Shown: positions 15,422 through 22,387 of the stretch, in pieces
Layout: each line of letters starts with the position of its first letter
Numbering within the stretch: the stretch's first letter is position 1
Source: a candidate division WOR-3 bacterium
Lineage (GTDB): Bacteria; Hydrothermota; UBA3072
Length of the DNA: 47,262 nt
Assembly (NCBI GenBank): GCA_039804165.1
Contig: JBDRZZ010000013.1
Span: 1-47,262 of the forward strand
Direction: 5' to 3'
Made by a program: the position numbers and the translations under genes
The notes under the pieces: generated by a model
Database searches by the model: none
The model's input: the letters and a program-made list of their open reading frames with translations, nothing else
Told to the model about the DNA's origin: nothing

Positions 15422-16486
15422 CTAAATGTCACCGTAACCAATGCAACCATTGCAATGTAACCACTCGCAGTAGCTCTTGCCGCACTTATTATTTGAACTA
15501 TCCCAGCATCCTGTATTGTAGCTCTGGTTTTCTGACTGACGGGTTGAGCCATTCACCTGAATATAATCTACCTGAACATCCCTACCACTTCCATCATTGG
15601 TAAAGCATACATTAGTTCCACCACTTCTTGTAGTAGTAGCAGTATAATTTGACATACTCGTTGATAAAGTCCAGGTAGCAACTGTGCTTCCACCTACTGT
15701 CAACTGAATCTGCTCGCTCCCAGATGTTCCTCTTGCCCTCACTACAATGGTTTTTGAGCCACCACTAGTTGTAGTGGTTGTTCCACTTGTCGTTGTAGTT
15801 GTTGTTGAGCCACTTGTAGTCGTAGTTGTTGTTGAGCCACTACTACCGCAAGAATAAGATACTGAACCAGATTCAGACCAAACTGAATACCAGTTCGCAC
15901 CACTAACTGTCATAGTAGCACTTCCAGTATTCCCACTCCAACCTTCTGCCAACACTATCTGATAATTCTGACTTCCTACAGAAGCTCCAAGATTCCTCCA
16001 AGCGTTAAAGTGACAACCCATATCAACAGGGCTTGCTGTACTTCCACTGCAGTTATACTGCTGGAAAGTCTTAGTTCCTTCAATGGAAGGCGCATTGTTT
16101 CGGGTAGTTATCTGCAGGGTATATGAACGACCATTGCAGGAATAAGAACCTTTGCTTGACCCTCCACTCTTCCCAATATAATATTCTACAAGTGGGTTCT
16201 GCAACCATCCATAAACACCAAGACCCCAGCTGCAACCACTACAGCTACCGGACCAGCTTATAGTTCTAGAGGCTCCTGAACTCCACCCTTGACCAGCAGT
16301 AAAAACTGCATTTTGGAAAGTAACTTTAAAAGTTCCGGAACAGCTACCTGAACTATATCCTCTCACTTTGGTTCCTGCATCTATCTTTGACTCAGGAGCT
16401 GTTGGATGATTCTGACATCCCCAGATGAAGACTATTGCTGCTAAAACAATTGTTCCAAATATTATTAATAAACGCCTTAAACTCAT
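15422..16486 (-). CDS. GH11 endo-1,4-beta-xylanase lipoprotein with CBM60-like module
   Basis: A 354-residue paralogue of the neighbouring xylanase. The lipoprotein signal again ends in FIWGC. GH11 motifs are GVYGWLQNPLVEYYI (nucleophile Glu101), NAPSIEGTKTFQQY and QIVLAEGW (acid/base Glu181). A Thr-rich linker leads to a CBM36/60-type calcium-dependent xylan-binding module: TIVVRARGTSGSEQIQL, then GRDVQVDYIQVNG, then EWLHCNGCIGYGD. This arrangement recalls Cellvibrio-type xylanases. The N-terminal 40 residues, catalytic domain and leader match the other GH11 gene, but the binding module does not. AAAGGAGG precedes the ATG. A perfect terminator follows. It probably anchors on the outer membrane and binds xylan directly. 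Confidence 0.94.
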   Translation of the reverse strand: MSLRRLLIIFGTIVLAAIVFIWGCQNHPTAPESKIDAGTKVRGYSSGSCSGTFKVTFQNAVFTAGQGWSSGASRTISWSGSCSGCSWGLGVYGWLQNPLVEYYIGKSGGSSKGSYSCNGRSYTLQITTRNNAPSIEGTKTFQQYNCSGSTASPVDMGCHFNAWRNLGASVGSQNYQIVLAEGWSGNTGSATMTVSGANWYSVWSESGSVSYSCGSSGSTTTTTTSGSTTTTTTSGTTTTTSGGSKTIVVRARGTSGSEQIQLTVGGSTVATWTLSTSMSNYTATTTRSGGTNVCFTNDGSGRDVQVDYIQVNGSTRQSENQSYNTGCWDSSNNKCGKSYCEWLHCNGCIGYGDI

Positions 16487-16570
16487 TTATCCTCCTTTTA
16501 ACATCTAAATTTAAAAACTTCTAAATAAAAACACCTCTAATTTCCTTTGCCCCCTTTCCTTTCCAAATCT
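16487..16570 (-). repeat. Duplicated 5' region of the GH11 genes, copy 2
   Basis: Nearly identical to 14925-15010, with a few substitutions and single-base indels. It covers the ribosome-binding site and the pyrimidine-rich arm of the leader hairpin. Confidence 0.75.
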
Positions 16571-16611
16571 CCCTTTCCTTCTAACCTAAGTAATTTAGGA
16601 AAGGAAAGGGG
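16550..16611 (-). promoter_or_regulatory. Long-loop inverted repeat in the GH11-2 leader
   Basis: CCCCCTTTCCTTTCC (16550-16564) pairs with GGAAAGGAAAGGGG (16598-16611), 14 perfect pairs. The loop sequence has diverged from the other copy while the arms have kept pairing; here they pair better than in copy 1. Confidence 0.55.
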
Positions 16612-16738
16612 TAATTAAATAAATTTATTCTTCTCCAATAAATGAAACTCAACTTCTTTTGATCTTTTTACTTCAACTAAAAACCAAAATCTAACCATTT
16701 TTCACCCCTAAATAATTTTTATCTTAATTTCTACTCTT

Positions 16739-16766
16739 ATTTTAATTAAAATATTTAAAAAGTCAA
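16739..16766 (-). promoter_or_regulatory. Probable promoter of the second GH11 gene
   Basis: Minus strand: TTGACT (16766-16761), 16 bp, TAAAAT (16744-16739). It implies a leader of about 245 bases containing the hairpin. It occupies the 342-base gap before the SUMF1 gene, which otherwise shows nothing. Confidence 0.5.
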
Positions 16767-16828
16767 TTTAGGAAAATTCCTTATCTTTGAGGGGGTATTT
16801 GGATTATAATTACAATTGCCTATCTTAT

Positions 16829-17653
16829 TTACTTACTTCGGCATACTCGAAAACCCTGATCAGGACCCTTACCGCTTGCTTCAAAGCTACCTCTAAAAGA
16901 AGACTCACAGCAATACTCAGCACCCATCCAACCCCCACCTCTCCAAACCCTTTCCTTAGATTCTGTTCTATCGCCCTCATACCATTCCCAGCACCATTCT
17001 CTTACATTACCTGATAGATCATAAAGCCCAAGTTCATTCGGCTTCTTAAGACCCACAGGTTTTGTTTTATTATTATTATTCTCTATAATAGGCCAAGACC
17101 AATATCCTTTTAGGTATTCATCTCCAGAATTCCTCCAATACCAAGCAACTTTATCCACATTATTGCTTCCGCTATATGTATAATTTTTGCTTTTCTGCCC
17201 TCCACTTGCAGCATATTCCCACTCCACCTCTCGGGGTAGGCGGTAACCATTTGCGTTCGGATTGATTGTCACTATCCATTTTATAGTATCAATATCATTA
17301 TTGTTTTCCGGATCTTTTTTTGTTTTATCTATATTATAATAGGGTTCCAAGCCTTCTTTTATACTCCTCTTATTACAATATTCAATACAATCATACCAAC
17401 TTACCATTTCTACTGGTAAATTATCTCCTTTGAATTTTGAAGGATTATTACCCATTACCTCAACCCACTCTTTTTGGGTAACCTCGTATCTACCAATATA
17501 AAAATCCGAGATTATTACGTTTTTTCCATAATAGTTGGATTTCGTATTCTTAAAAGGCCCACCTTTTACAAGAACAAGATCTCCAGGCTTTCCTCGTGAA
17601 CAAGAACTTGTAATAGCTAAAAATGACAAAAGAAGAAATAAATTTTTCCTCAT
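16829..17653 (-). CDS. SUMF1/FGE-fold lipoprotein of unknown activity
   Basis: A 274-residue lipoprotein (signal ending ITSSC) with the formylglycine-generating-enzyme fold: YIGRYEVTQKEWVEVMG near 52, LPVEMVSWYDCIEYCN, YRLPREVEWEYAASGG, LGLYDLSGNVREWCWEW and a final RGGGWMGAEYCCESSFRGSF leading to QGFRVCRSK. True FGE enzymes need two cysteines at fixed places in that last segment. By eye those positions are Ala and Glu here, with Cys-Cys shifted, so sulfatase activation is doubtful. Many lipoproteins with this fold have ligand-binding or unknown roles. AAAGGAGG precedes the ATG and a clear promoter lies upstream. No sulfatase gene is in the window; neighbours are xylan enzymes. Confidence 0.85.
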   Translation of the reverse strand: MRKNLFLLLSFLAITSSCSRGKPGDLVLVKGGPFKNTKSNYYGKNVIISDFYIGRYEVTQKEWVEVMGNNPSKFKGDNLPVEMVSWYDCIEYCNKRSIKEGLEPYYNIDKTKKDPENNNDIDTIKWIVTINPNANGYRLPREVEWEYAASGGQKSKNYTYSGSNNVDKVAWYWRNSGDEYLKGYWSWPIIENNNNKTKPVGLKKPNELGLYDLSGNVREWCWEWYEGDRTESKERVWRGGGWMGAEYCCESSFRGSFEASGKGPDQGFRVCRSK

Positions 17654-17735
17654 TAAATACCTCCTTTGAGAAACTTTTTATATTACCCTTTTTCTAATTA
17701 ATAAACGGTTTTTTACCCTAATCCTACTACAATCA

Positions 17736-17763
17736 ATATTAATTAATAATCCCAGAAAGTCAA
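17736..17763 (-). promoter_or_regulatory. Promoter of the SUMF1-fold lipoprotein gene
   Basis: Minus strand: TTGACT (17763-17758), 16 bp, TAATAT (17741-17736). It lies in the 121-base gap after the esterase gene. Confidence 0.6.
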
Positions 17764-17774
17764 GTCGCCAAAAA

Positions 17775-19796
17775 TCAATCTTCCCAATCATCTGTCCTAA
17801 AAGGAGAAGCTGGAAGGCCTTCTTTATTGAAAAGACTCGCTTCCGAGCCATCCGTAAAGGCGTATCTAACAGCCACAGGCTCATAGACCTCTTTACTATA
17901 AACAATAACAGTATTATCTTTAATATAAGCTTCAGCATCCACAAATACCCTATCTTCTCCTGCAATTTTAAATCCTTTAAGTTTCTCCTCTTTTGAAACC
18001 AAGCCGCTACCAATATAATCAAAGTAAAGGATTATTTTACTCCCTTTTTTAACCATACTTTTAAAAATAGGGCCAGAACACACAACGTTTTCTCTCCCAT
18101 AACTCTTGTTAAGAGCCCATAAAGCGAGCCTTTTCCCCACATCAACTTTGTTCGAAGGATGAATGTTATTCAAATCTCCTATATCCAGAGTTACAACCAT
18201 TCCTGTATTCGGGACAGTTAACATACTAACCAATTGAGCTTCCCTAAGTTTAGCGGAAGTAGTGGAGTTTTCTCCTTCATACAAATAAGGGGCAATTTGA
18301 ACAAAATAAAAAGGAAAAGCACCCTCTCCCCAACTTTCTCTCCATCCTTCTATTAAGGCAGGGAAAAGTTCTTTATATTGTCTTTCTCTACCAACATTTG
18401 ATTCTCCTTGATACCATATTACTCCTTTAATCCCATATGGAATCAAAGGATTAACCATCGCATTAAACAAAACTGTAGGAGTATTTTGTGTAATTCCTTT
18501 AAACTTAGGTCTGTTTTTATAAAAGTCGTTTTTCTTTACCCCAAACACGTAAAAATTTCCCTCTCTATACTCGGCAACAGGCAGATACTTCCACTCTCCA
18601 GAAAGCTTAATAAAGTTTTCTTCTTCATCAATAGGATAAATCTTCATCTGCGACTCTTTTCCATAAAGACCTCCGCCTCCTTGAAGATCTATAACTCTCA
18701 CGGCAATCAAATTCTCCCCTCTTTTAACAATTTCTTTAGGAATTTTATATTTCCGTTCAACCGTCCAAAAACCCATACCTTCATAACCTCCAACCTTTTC
18801 CCCATTAAAATAGGTTATATCTATATCATCAATCGGTCCAAGCTCCAAAATTAAATCCTTATTCATCCACTCAGTAGGCAATTTGACTTTCTTTCTAAAC
18901 CAAACAACCCCATCAAAAACTCCCAATTCACTATTCTCCCACTGTGTTGGAAGAGACATCCTTCTCCAATAAGAATCTTTAAACTCTGGAAGGTGACAAT
19001 TCTTATCATCAAAAGATACATTCTTTCCTGCTTTCTCCTCTTCTTTTTCTGGAGTAATTACAGGATGAGAATTAAGCCATTTTACATATTCTTCTTCAAG
19101 AGAAGAAAGCTTATCAAAGTTTTCTATAAAATCTGAAAACCCTTCAACTTTTTTAATATAAGAGAATGGAGTCCAAGCCTCTGCTTGAGTCCCACCCCAG
19201 CTTGTATGAATTAACCCTATGGGAGCCCCAAGTTCTTTATGAAGTTCTCTTCCAAAAAAATATGCCACCGCACTAAAATTTTTCGCTCGCTCCGGAGAAC
19301 ATTCTTCCCAAAAACCCTTACAATTTTCTCTTGGCTTAAGAGAAATTCCTTTTGAAACAGTAAAGAGGCGAATCTCAGGATAATTGGCATTCTTTATTTC
19401 TTCTTCGGAATTCTTTATAGTATCTCGTGGAGGCCAACCCATAAGGGGCATCTCCATATTAGACTGTCCAGAACAAACCCAAACTTCTCCTATAAGAACA
19501 TTTTGAAATACAATTTCTCTATTTTCCCCCTTTATTTTTACTTCGTAAGGTCCCCCTCGTTTAGGAGTCCTAAGTTTTATCATCCATTTCCCAGTAGAAT
19601 CAGCTTCCCCAATTGCCTTTTCCCCCCAACTTGAAATAACTTCTACAATCTCAAAAGGTTTTGCTTTCCCCCAGATTGGAACTTCCATTTCTTGTTGAAG
19701 AACCATATTATCTCCAAAAATCGAAGGTATCTCAAGGGCCCTTAAGTTTAAAGTAAAGATTCCTATAAAAAATAAAAAGAAGAGAGATTGCTTCAT
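17775..19796 (-). CDS. SASA-family carbohydrate O-acetylesterase
   Basis: A 673-residue exported esterase of the sialate O-acetylesterase/SGNH type. The signal peptide ends near NLRALE. After an N-terminal beta domain (IFGDNMVLQQ, a family hallmark) comes the nucleophile Ser112 in CSGQSNMEMPL. HTSWGGTQAEAW supplies oxyanion-type residues, GVIWYQGESNV is conserved in the family, and DLNNIHPSNK carries the Asp541 to His546 catalytic pair. A jelly-roll-like insertion (about 290-400) is usual in long members. Beside two xylanases and an arabinofuranosidase its most likely substrate is acetylated xylan, though the family also acts on sialic acids. AAAGGAGG precedes the ATG. It is the first gene of the minus-strand glycan locus. 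Confidence 0.9.
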   Translation of the reverse strand: MKQSLFFLFFIGIFTLNLRALEIPSIFGDNMVLQQEMEVPIWGKAKPFEIVEVISSWGEKAIGEADSTGKWMIKLRTPKRGGPYEVKIKGENREIVFQNVLIGEVWVCSGQSNMEMPLMGWPPRDTIKNSEEEIKNANYPEIRLFTVSKGISLKPRENCKGFWEECSPERAKNFSAVAYFFGRELHKELGAPIGLIHTSWGGTQAEAWTPFSYIKKVEGFSDFIENFDKLSSLEEEYVKWLNSHPVITPEKEEEKAGKNVSFDDKNCHLPEFKDSYWRRMSLPTQWENSELGVFDGVVWFRKKVKLPTEWMNKDLILELGPIDDIDITYFNGEKVGGYEGMGFWTVERKYKIPKEIVKRGENLIAVRVIDLQGGGGLYGKESQMKIYPIDEEENFIKLSGEWKYLPVAEYREGNFYVFGVKKNDFYKNRPKFKGITQNTPTVLFNAMVNPLIPYGIKGVIWYQGESNVGRERQYKELFPALIEGWRESWGEGAFPFYFVQIAPYLYEGENSTTSAKLREAQLVSMLTVPNTGMVVTLDIGDLNNIHPSNKVDVGKRLALWALNKSYGRENVVCSGPIFKSMVKKGSKIILYFDYIGSGLVSKEEKLKGFKIAGEDRVFVDAEAYIKDNTVIVYSKEVYEPVAVRYAFTDGSEASLFNKEGLPASPFRTDDWED

Positions 19797-19889
19797 AAAA
19801 TTCCTCCTTTATTTTTGGTTAATTTATATTATTTCTTCTTTAAAATCAAGAGATAAAATATATTATCCCCTTAGGTTAAAAGTTTCCTC

Positions 19890-19917
19890 TTGACTTAAGA
19901 AATTTCTTTGTTATTTT
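19890..19917 (+). promoter_or_regulatory. Possible promoter of the NifU-like gene
   Basis: TTGACT (19890-19895), 16 bp, TATTTT (19912-19917). Transcription would begin only a few bases before the GAGGA ribosome-binding site. Confidence 0.4.
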
Positions 19918-19934
19918 TTAAATAAGAGGAAATT

Positions 19935-20156
19935 TTGGAAGAGAAAATAAAAAGAGTTTTAGAGAAAGAGATAAAACCGTATTTAAAAAGTCACGGTGGA
20001 GACGTGAAATTAATAAGCGTCTCTGAAGATGGAATAGTAAAATTGAAACTTATAGGAGCCTGTGGTGGATGCCCAATGGCAGAAATGACTTTAAGAGGAT
20101 TTGTAGAAAGAGCTCTAAAAAGTAAAGTGCCTGAAATAAAAAAAGTTATATCTTAA
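19935..20156 (+). CDS. NifU C-terminal-domain iron-sulfur protein
   Basis: A 73-residue stand-alone NifU-like (Nfu) domain. It starts at TTG with GAGGA four bases ahead. The SHGGDVKL segment and Cys43-x2-Cys46 in GACGGCPM are the family signature; paired domains hold a 4Fe-4S cluster and deliver it to target proteins. No nif or suf genes are nearby, so this is general iron-sulfur assembly and not nitrogen fixation. The stop codon overlaps that of the convergent TPR gene by four bases. Confidence 0.9.
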   Translation: MEEKIKRVLEKEIKPYLKSHGGDVKLISVSEDGIVKLKLIGACGGCPMAEMTLRGFVERALKSKVPEIKKVIS

Positions 20157-21193
20157 TTTTTATTTATACATCTTTTCCATATCTGGGAAAAAATTCGAGC
20201 AGAGTCACTTTTACCTTCTTTCTCGTAAATATCTGACAAAATTTTATATGGATCGCAATTGGTAGAATCAATCTTTAAAGCTTCCTTTAAAGCTGAAATT
20301 GCTTCTTGATATTTCTCCCCATAAAATTCCCCTAATCCAAGAAGAATGTAAGCATCAGCTCTTTTAGTTGAGTTAAGAGGCAAAGAAAGAATTCTCTCAG
20401 CTATATTTTTCAAACGAGTATAATCTTCTTTTTCCAAATAAGCATATCCGAGACTATAAAGCACTTCTGGATCATCTTCTCTAATAGAGAGCGCTTTCTC
20501 TAAAGCGTCTATACTAAGATTGTATTGCCCAAGCTTTAGGTAATTCCTCCCGAGTAACTTATTCACTTCAAAATTTTCTGAATTAACAAATTTAGCTTTT
20601 TTAAGATGAAAAATGGCTTTTTCATTCTCTCCCTTATCTGTATAGATCTCTCCTAAGGCAAGATGGGCTTCAAAATTTAGAGAATCCCATTCAAAAATTG
20701 TAGAAATACAATTAACTGCTTCTTCCTCTTTCCCCTCTCTAATTAATGCTTTCCCTTTAAGAAGATAAGCTTGAATTTTTTGATAAGAAAGAAGTTCAAG
20801 TTCTTCCAATTTTTCTAACATTTCCAAAACTTTCTCATTCTCCCCATCCAAAAAGAAAGACTCCGCCCCATTATAGAAAACCGAAAAACCATAACCTGAG
20901 ATTCCTAACAGTTCTTCATAATATTTTATACCTTCTTCTGTTGAATCCTTATTAATATCAAAAGCTTTCTTTAAGTATTCCGCAGAATTTTTATAATCTT
21001 TTTTCATATAATAAGGGACAGATAGAGAAACATAAGCTTGGGGATTCTCAGGCTCTATTTCTATCCAATTCTTAAATTGGACAATCGCCTTTTCATATTG
21101 TTCACTTTTAATAAAAAGATCCCCTCTTAACTTACATTCCTTTTCACAACCCCAAAAAAGAAAAAGTATTACTATATTAAATATTCTTTTAAT
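20153..21193 (-). CDS. TPR-repeat lipoprotein with probable AUU start
   Basis: An unnamed tetratricopeptide protein with at least five TPR units (AHLALGEIYTDKGENEKAIFHLKKA, then LLGRNYLKLGQYNLSIDALEKAL, then SLGYAYLEKEDY). Such arrays scaffold protein complexes. The first NTG start in frame is ATG at 21007, but coding continues upstream without a stop through QYEKAIVQFKNWIEIEPENP (another TPR) to a lipoprotein signal, KRIFNIVILFLFWGC. AAGGAGG (21204-21198) sits four bases before the codon that would start this signal, which is ATT (21193-21191). A promoter lies at the right distance. The full protein would be 346 residues. A sequencing error turning ATG into ATT would explain it equally well. 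Confidence 0.72.
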   Translation of the reverse strand: MKRIFNIVILFLFWGCEKECKLRGDLFIKSEQYEKAIVQFKNWIEIEPENPQAYVSLSVPYYMKKDYKNSAEYLKKAFDINKDSTEEGIKYYEELLGISGYGFSVFYNGAESFFLDGENEKVLEMLEKLEELELLSYQKIQAYLLKGKALIREGKEEEAVNCISTIFEWDSLNFEAHLALGEIYTDKGENEKAIFHLKKAKFVNSENFEVNKLLGRNYLKLGQYNLSIDALEKALSIREDDPEVLYSLGYAYLEKEDYTRLKNIAERILSLPLNSTKRADAYILLGLGEFYGEKYQEAISALKEALKIDSTNCDPYKILSDIYEKEGKSDSARIFSQIWKRCINKN

Positions 21194-21218
21194 TTTTCCT
21201 CCTTCATTATAGTTGGAT

Positions 21219-21246
21219 ATATTAAGTTAAATTTCTCAACTGTCAA
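21219..21246 (-). promoter_or_regulatory. Promoter of the TPR lipoprotein gene
   Basis: Minus strand: TTGACA (21246-21241), 16 bp, TAATAT (21224-21219). Transcription should start near 21212, ahead of the AAGGAGG site, supporting a translation start near 21193 and not 21007. Confidence 0.65.
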
Positions 21247-21255
21247 GTTAGAGAC

Positions 21256-21283
21256 TTGAAAAAAATAAACTATTTGTTATAAT
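21256..21283 (+). promoter_or_regulatory. Leaderless promoter of alr
   Basis: TTGAAA (21256-21261), 16 bp, perfect TATAAT (21278-21283), then six bases and the ATG. There is no room for a ribosome-binding site. It is back to back with the TPR promoter; nine bases separate the two -35 boxes. Confidence 0.7.
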
Positions 21284-21289
21284 CCATTT

Positions 21290-22381
21290 ATGCGACCTTC
21301 CAGAGTTGAAATAAACTTAAGAAATTTGGAAAATAATATAAGGATAGCGAAAGAGAAATTAGGGAATCAAAAAAAACTTCTTGCTGTTGTAAAAGCAGAT
21401 GCGTATGGACATGGAGCAATTGCTATCTCCTCCAGAGCTATTGCCATGGGGGTGGATTTTCTTGGGGTAGGAATAGTAGAAGAAGGTATTGAGTTAAGAA
21501 ATGCAGGGATACAAGCAAATATTGTAATTTTATCCCAAGAATTAAAAGAAAGAGCAGAAGAAATTCTACTTTTTAACCTTATACCAACTGTTTGCTCGAG
21601 AGATTTCTTAGAAAGCCTTGAAAAAGAAGGAGAGAGACAAAAAAAAGAAGTCCCAATATTCCTTAAGGTAGACACAGGAATGGGAAGATTTGGAGTTTCT
21701 CCTGATGAATTTATATATTTTATAAAACTTATCAAAAATTTTAAATTTGTAAAACTTATAGGTGCATTCTCACATTTCCCAAGTGCTGATTCGGATGAAA
21801 TTTTTACAAGAGAGCAACTCAAAAATTTTAAAGAATTAATAAGGGTTGCCTCTAATCTTGGAATAGAAATTCCAATAAAAAGCATTGCAAATTCTGCGGC
21901 TTTTCTACTTTATAAAGACTCTTTATTCAATATGGTAAGACTCGGCCTTTTATTATACGGAATTTCACCTATTGAGGATTTCCCCCTACTGGATTATAAA
22001 CCTGTAATGAGTGTAAAAAGTAAGATTTCTTTTATCAAAACTATTCCTCCAGGGCATTCTGTAAGTTATGGTAGAACATTTATAGCCCAAAAACCCACAA
22101 CAGTCGCTACAGTTCCTATTGGGTATGCGGATGGCTATGACAGATCTCTTTCAAATAAGGGCTGGATGATAGTTAAAGGGGAAAAAGCTCCAGTTATTGG
22201 AAATGTTACAATGGACACAACAATGATAGATATCTCTCACATTGAAGGAGTAAAGATTGGAGATGAAGTAATAGTCATGAATGAGAAAATAACTGCTTGG
22301 GATATTGCTAAGGCTAGTGGAACAATCCCTTACGAAATCATTTCAAGGATGGGGAAAAGACTTCCAAGATTATATGTCTAA
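21290..22381 (+). CDS. alr: Alanine racemase
   Basis: A PLP enzyme converting L- to D-alanine for peptidoglycan, 363 residues, a normal length. PLP binds Lys35 in AVVKADAYGHG; the second catalytic base is Tyr260 in GHSVSYGRTF. VDTGMGRFG, GYADGYDR and GNVTMDTTMID are further family blocks. The gene stands alone with a leaderless promoter and ends six bases from the convergent HEAT-protein gene. Confidence 0.96.
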   Translation: MRPSRVEINLRNLENNIRIAKEKLGNQKKLLAVVKADAYGHGAIAISSRAIAMGVDFLGVGIVEEGIELRNAGIQANIVILSQELKERAEEILLFNLIPTVCSRDFLESLEKEGERQKKEVPIFLKVDTGMGRFGVSPDEFIYFIKLIKNFKFVKLIGAFSHFPSADSDEIFTREQLKNFKELIRVASNLGIEIPIKSIANSAAFLLYKDSLFNMVRLGLLLYGISPIEDFPLLDYKPVMSVKSKISFIKTIPPGHSVSYGRTFIAQKPTTVATVPIGYADGYDRSLSNKGWMIVKGEKAPVIGNVTMDTTMIDISHIEGVKIGDEVIVMNEKITAWDIAKASGTIPYEIISRMGKRLPRLYV

Positions 22382-22387
22382 ATTTTA

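Noticed and set aside
17678-18022. Minus-strand 114-codon frame overlapping the end of the esterase gene
   Set aside because: It overlaps the conserved C-terminal part of the esterase in another frame and has no ribosome-binding site or recognisable motif.
19935-20156. Nitrogen-fixation gene from NifU similarity
   Set aside because: Only the stand-alone C-terminal iron-sulfur domain is present and no nif genes are nearby; it is a general Nfu-type protein.
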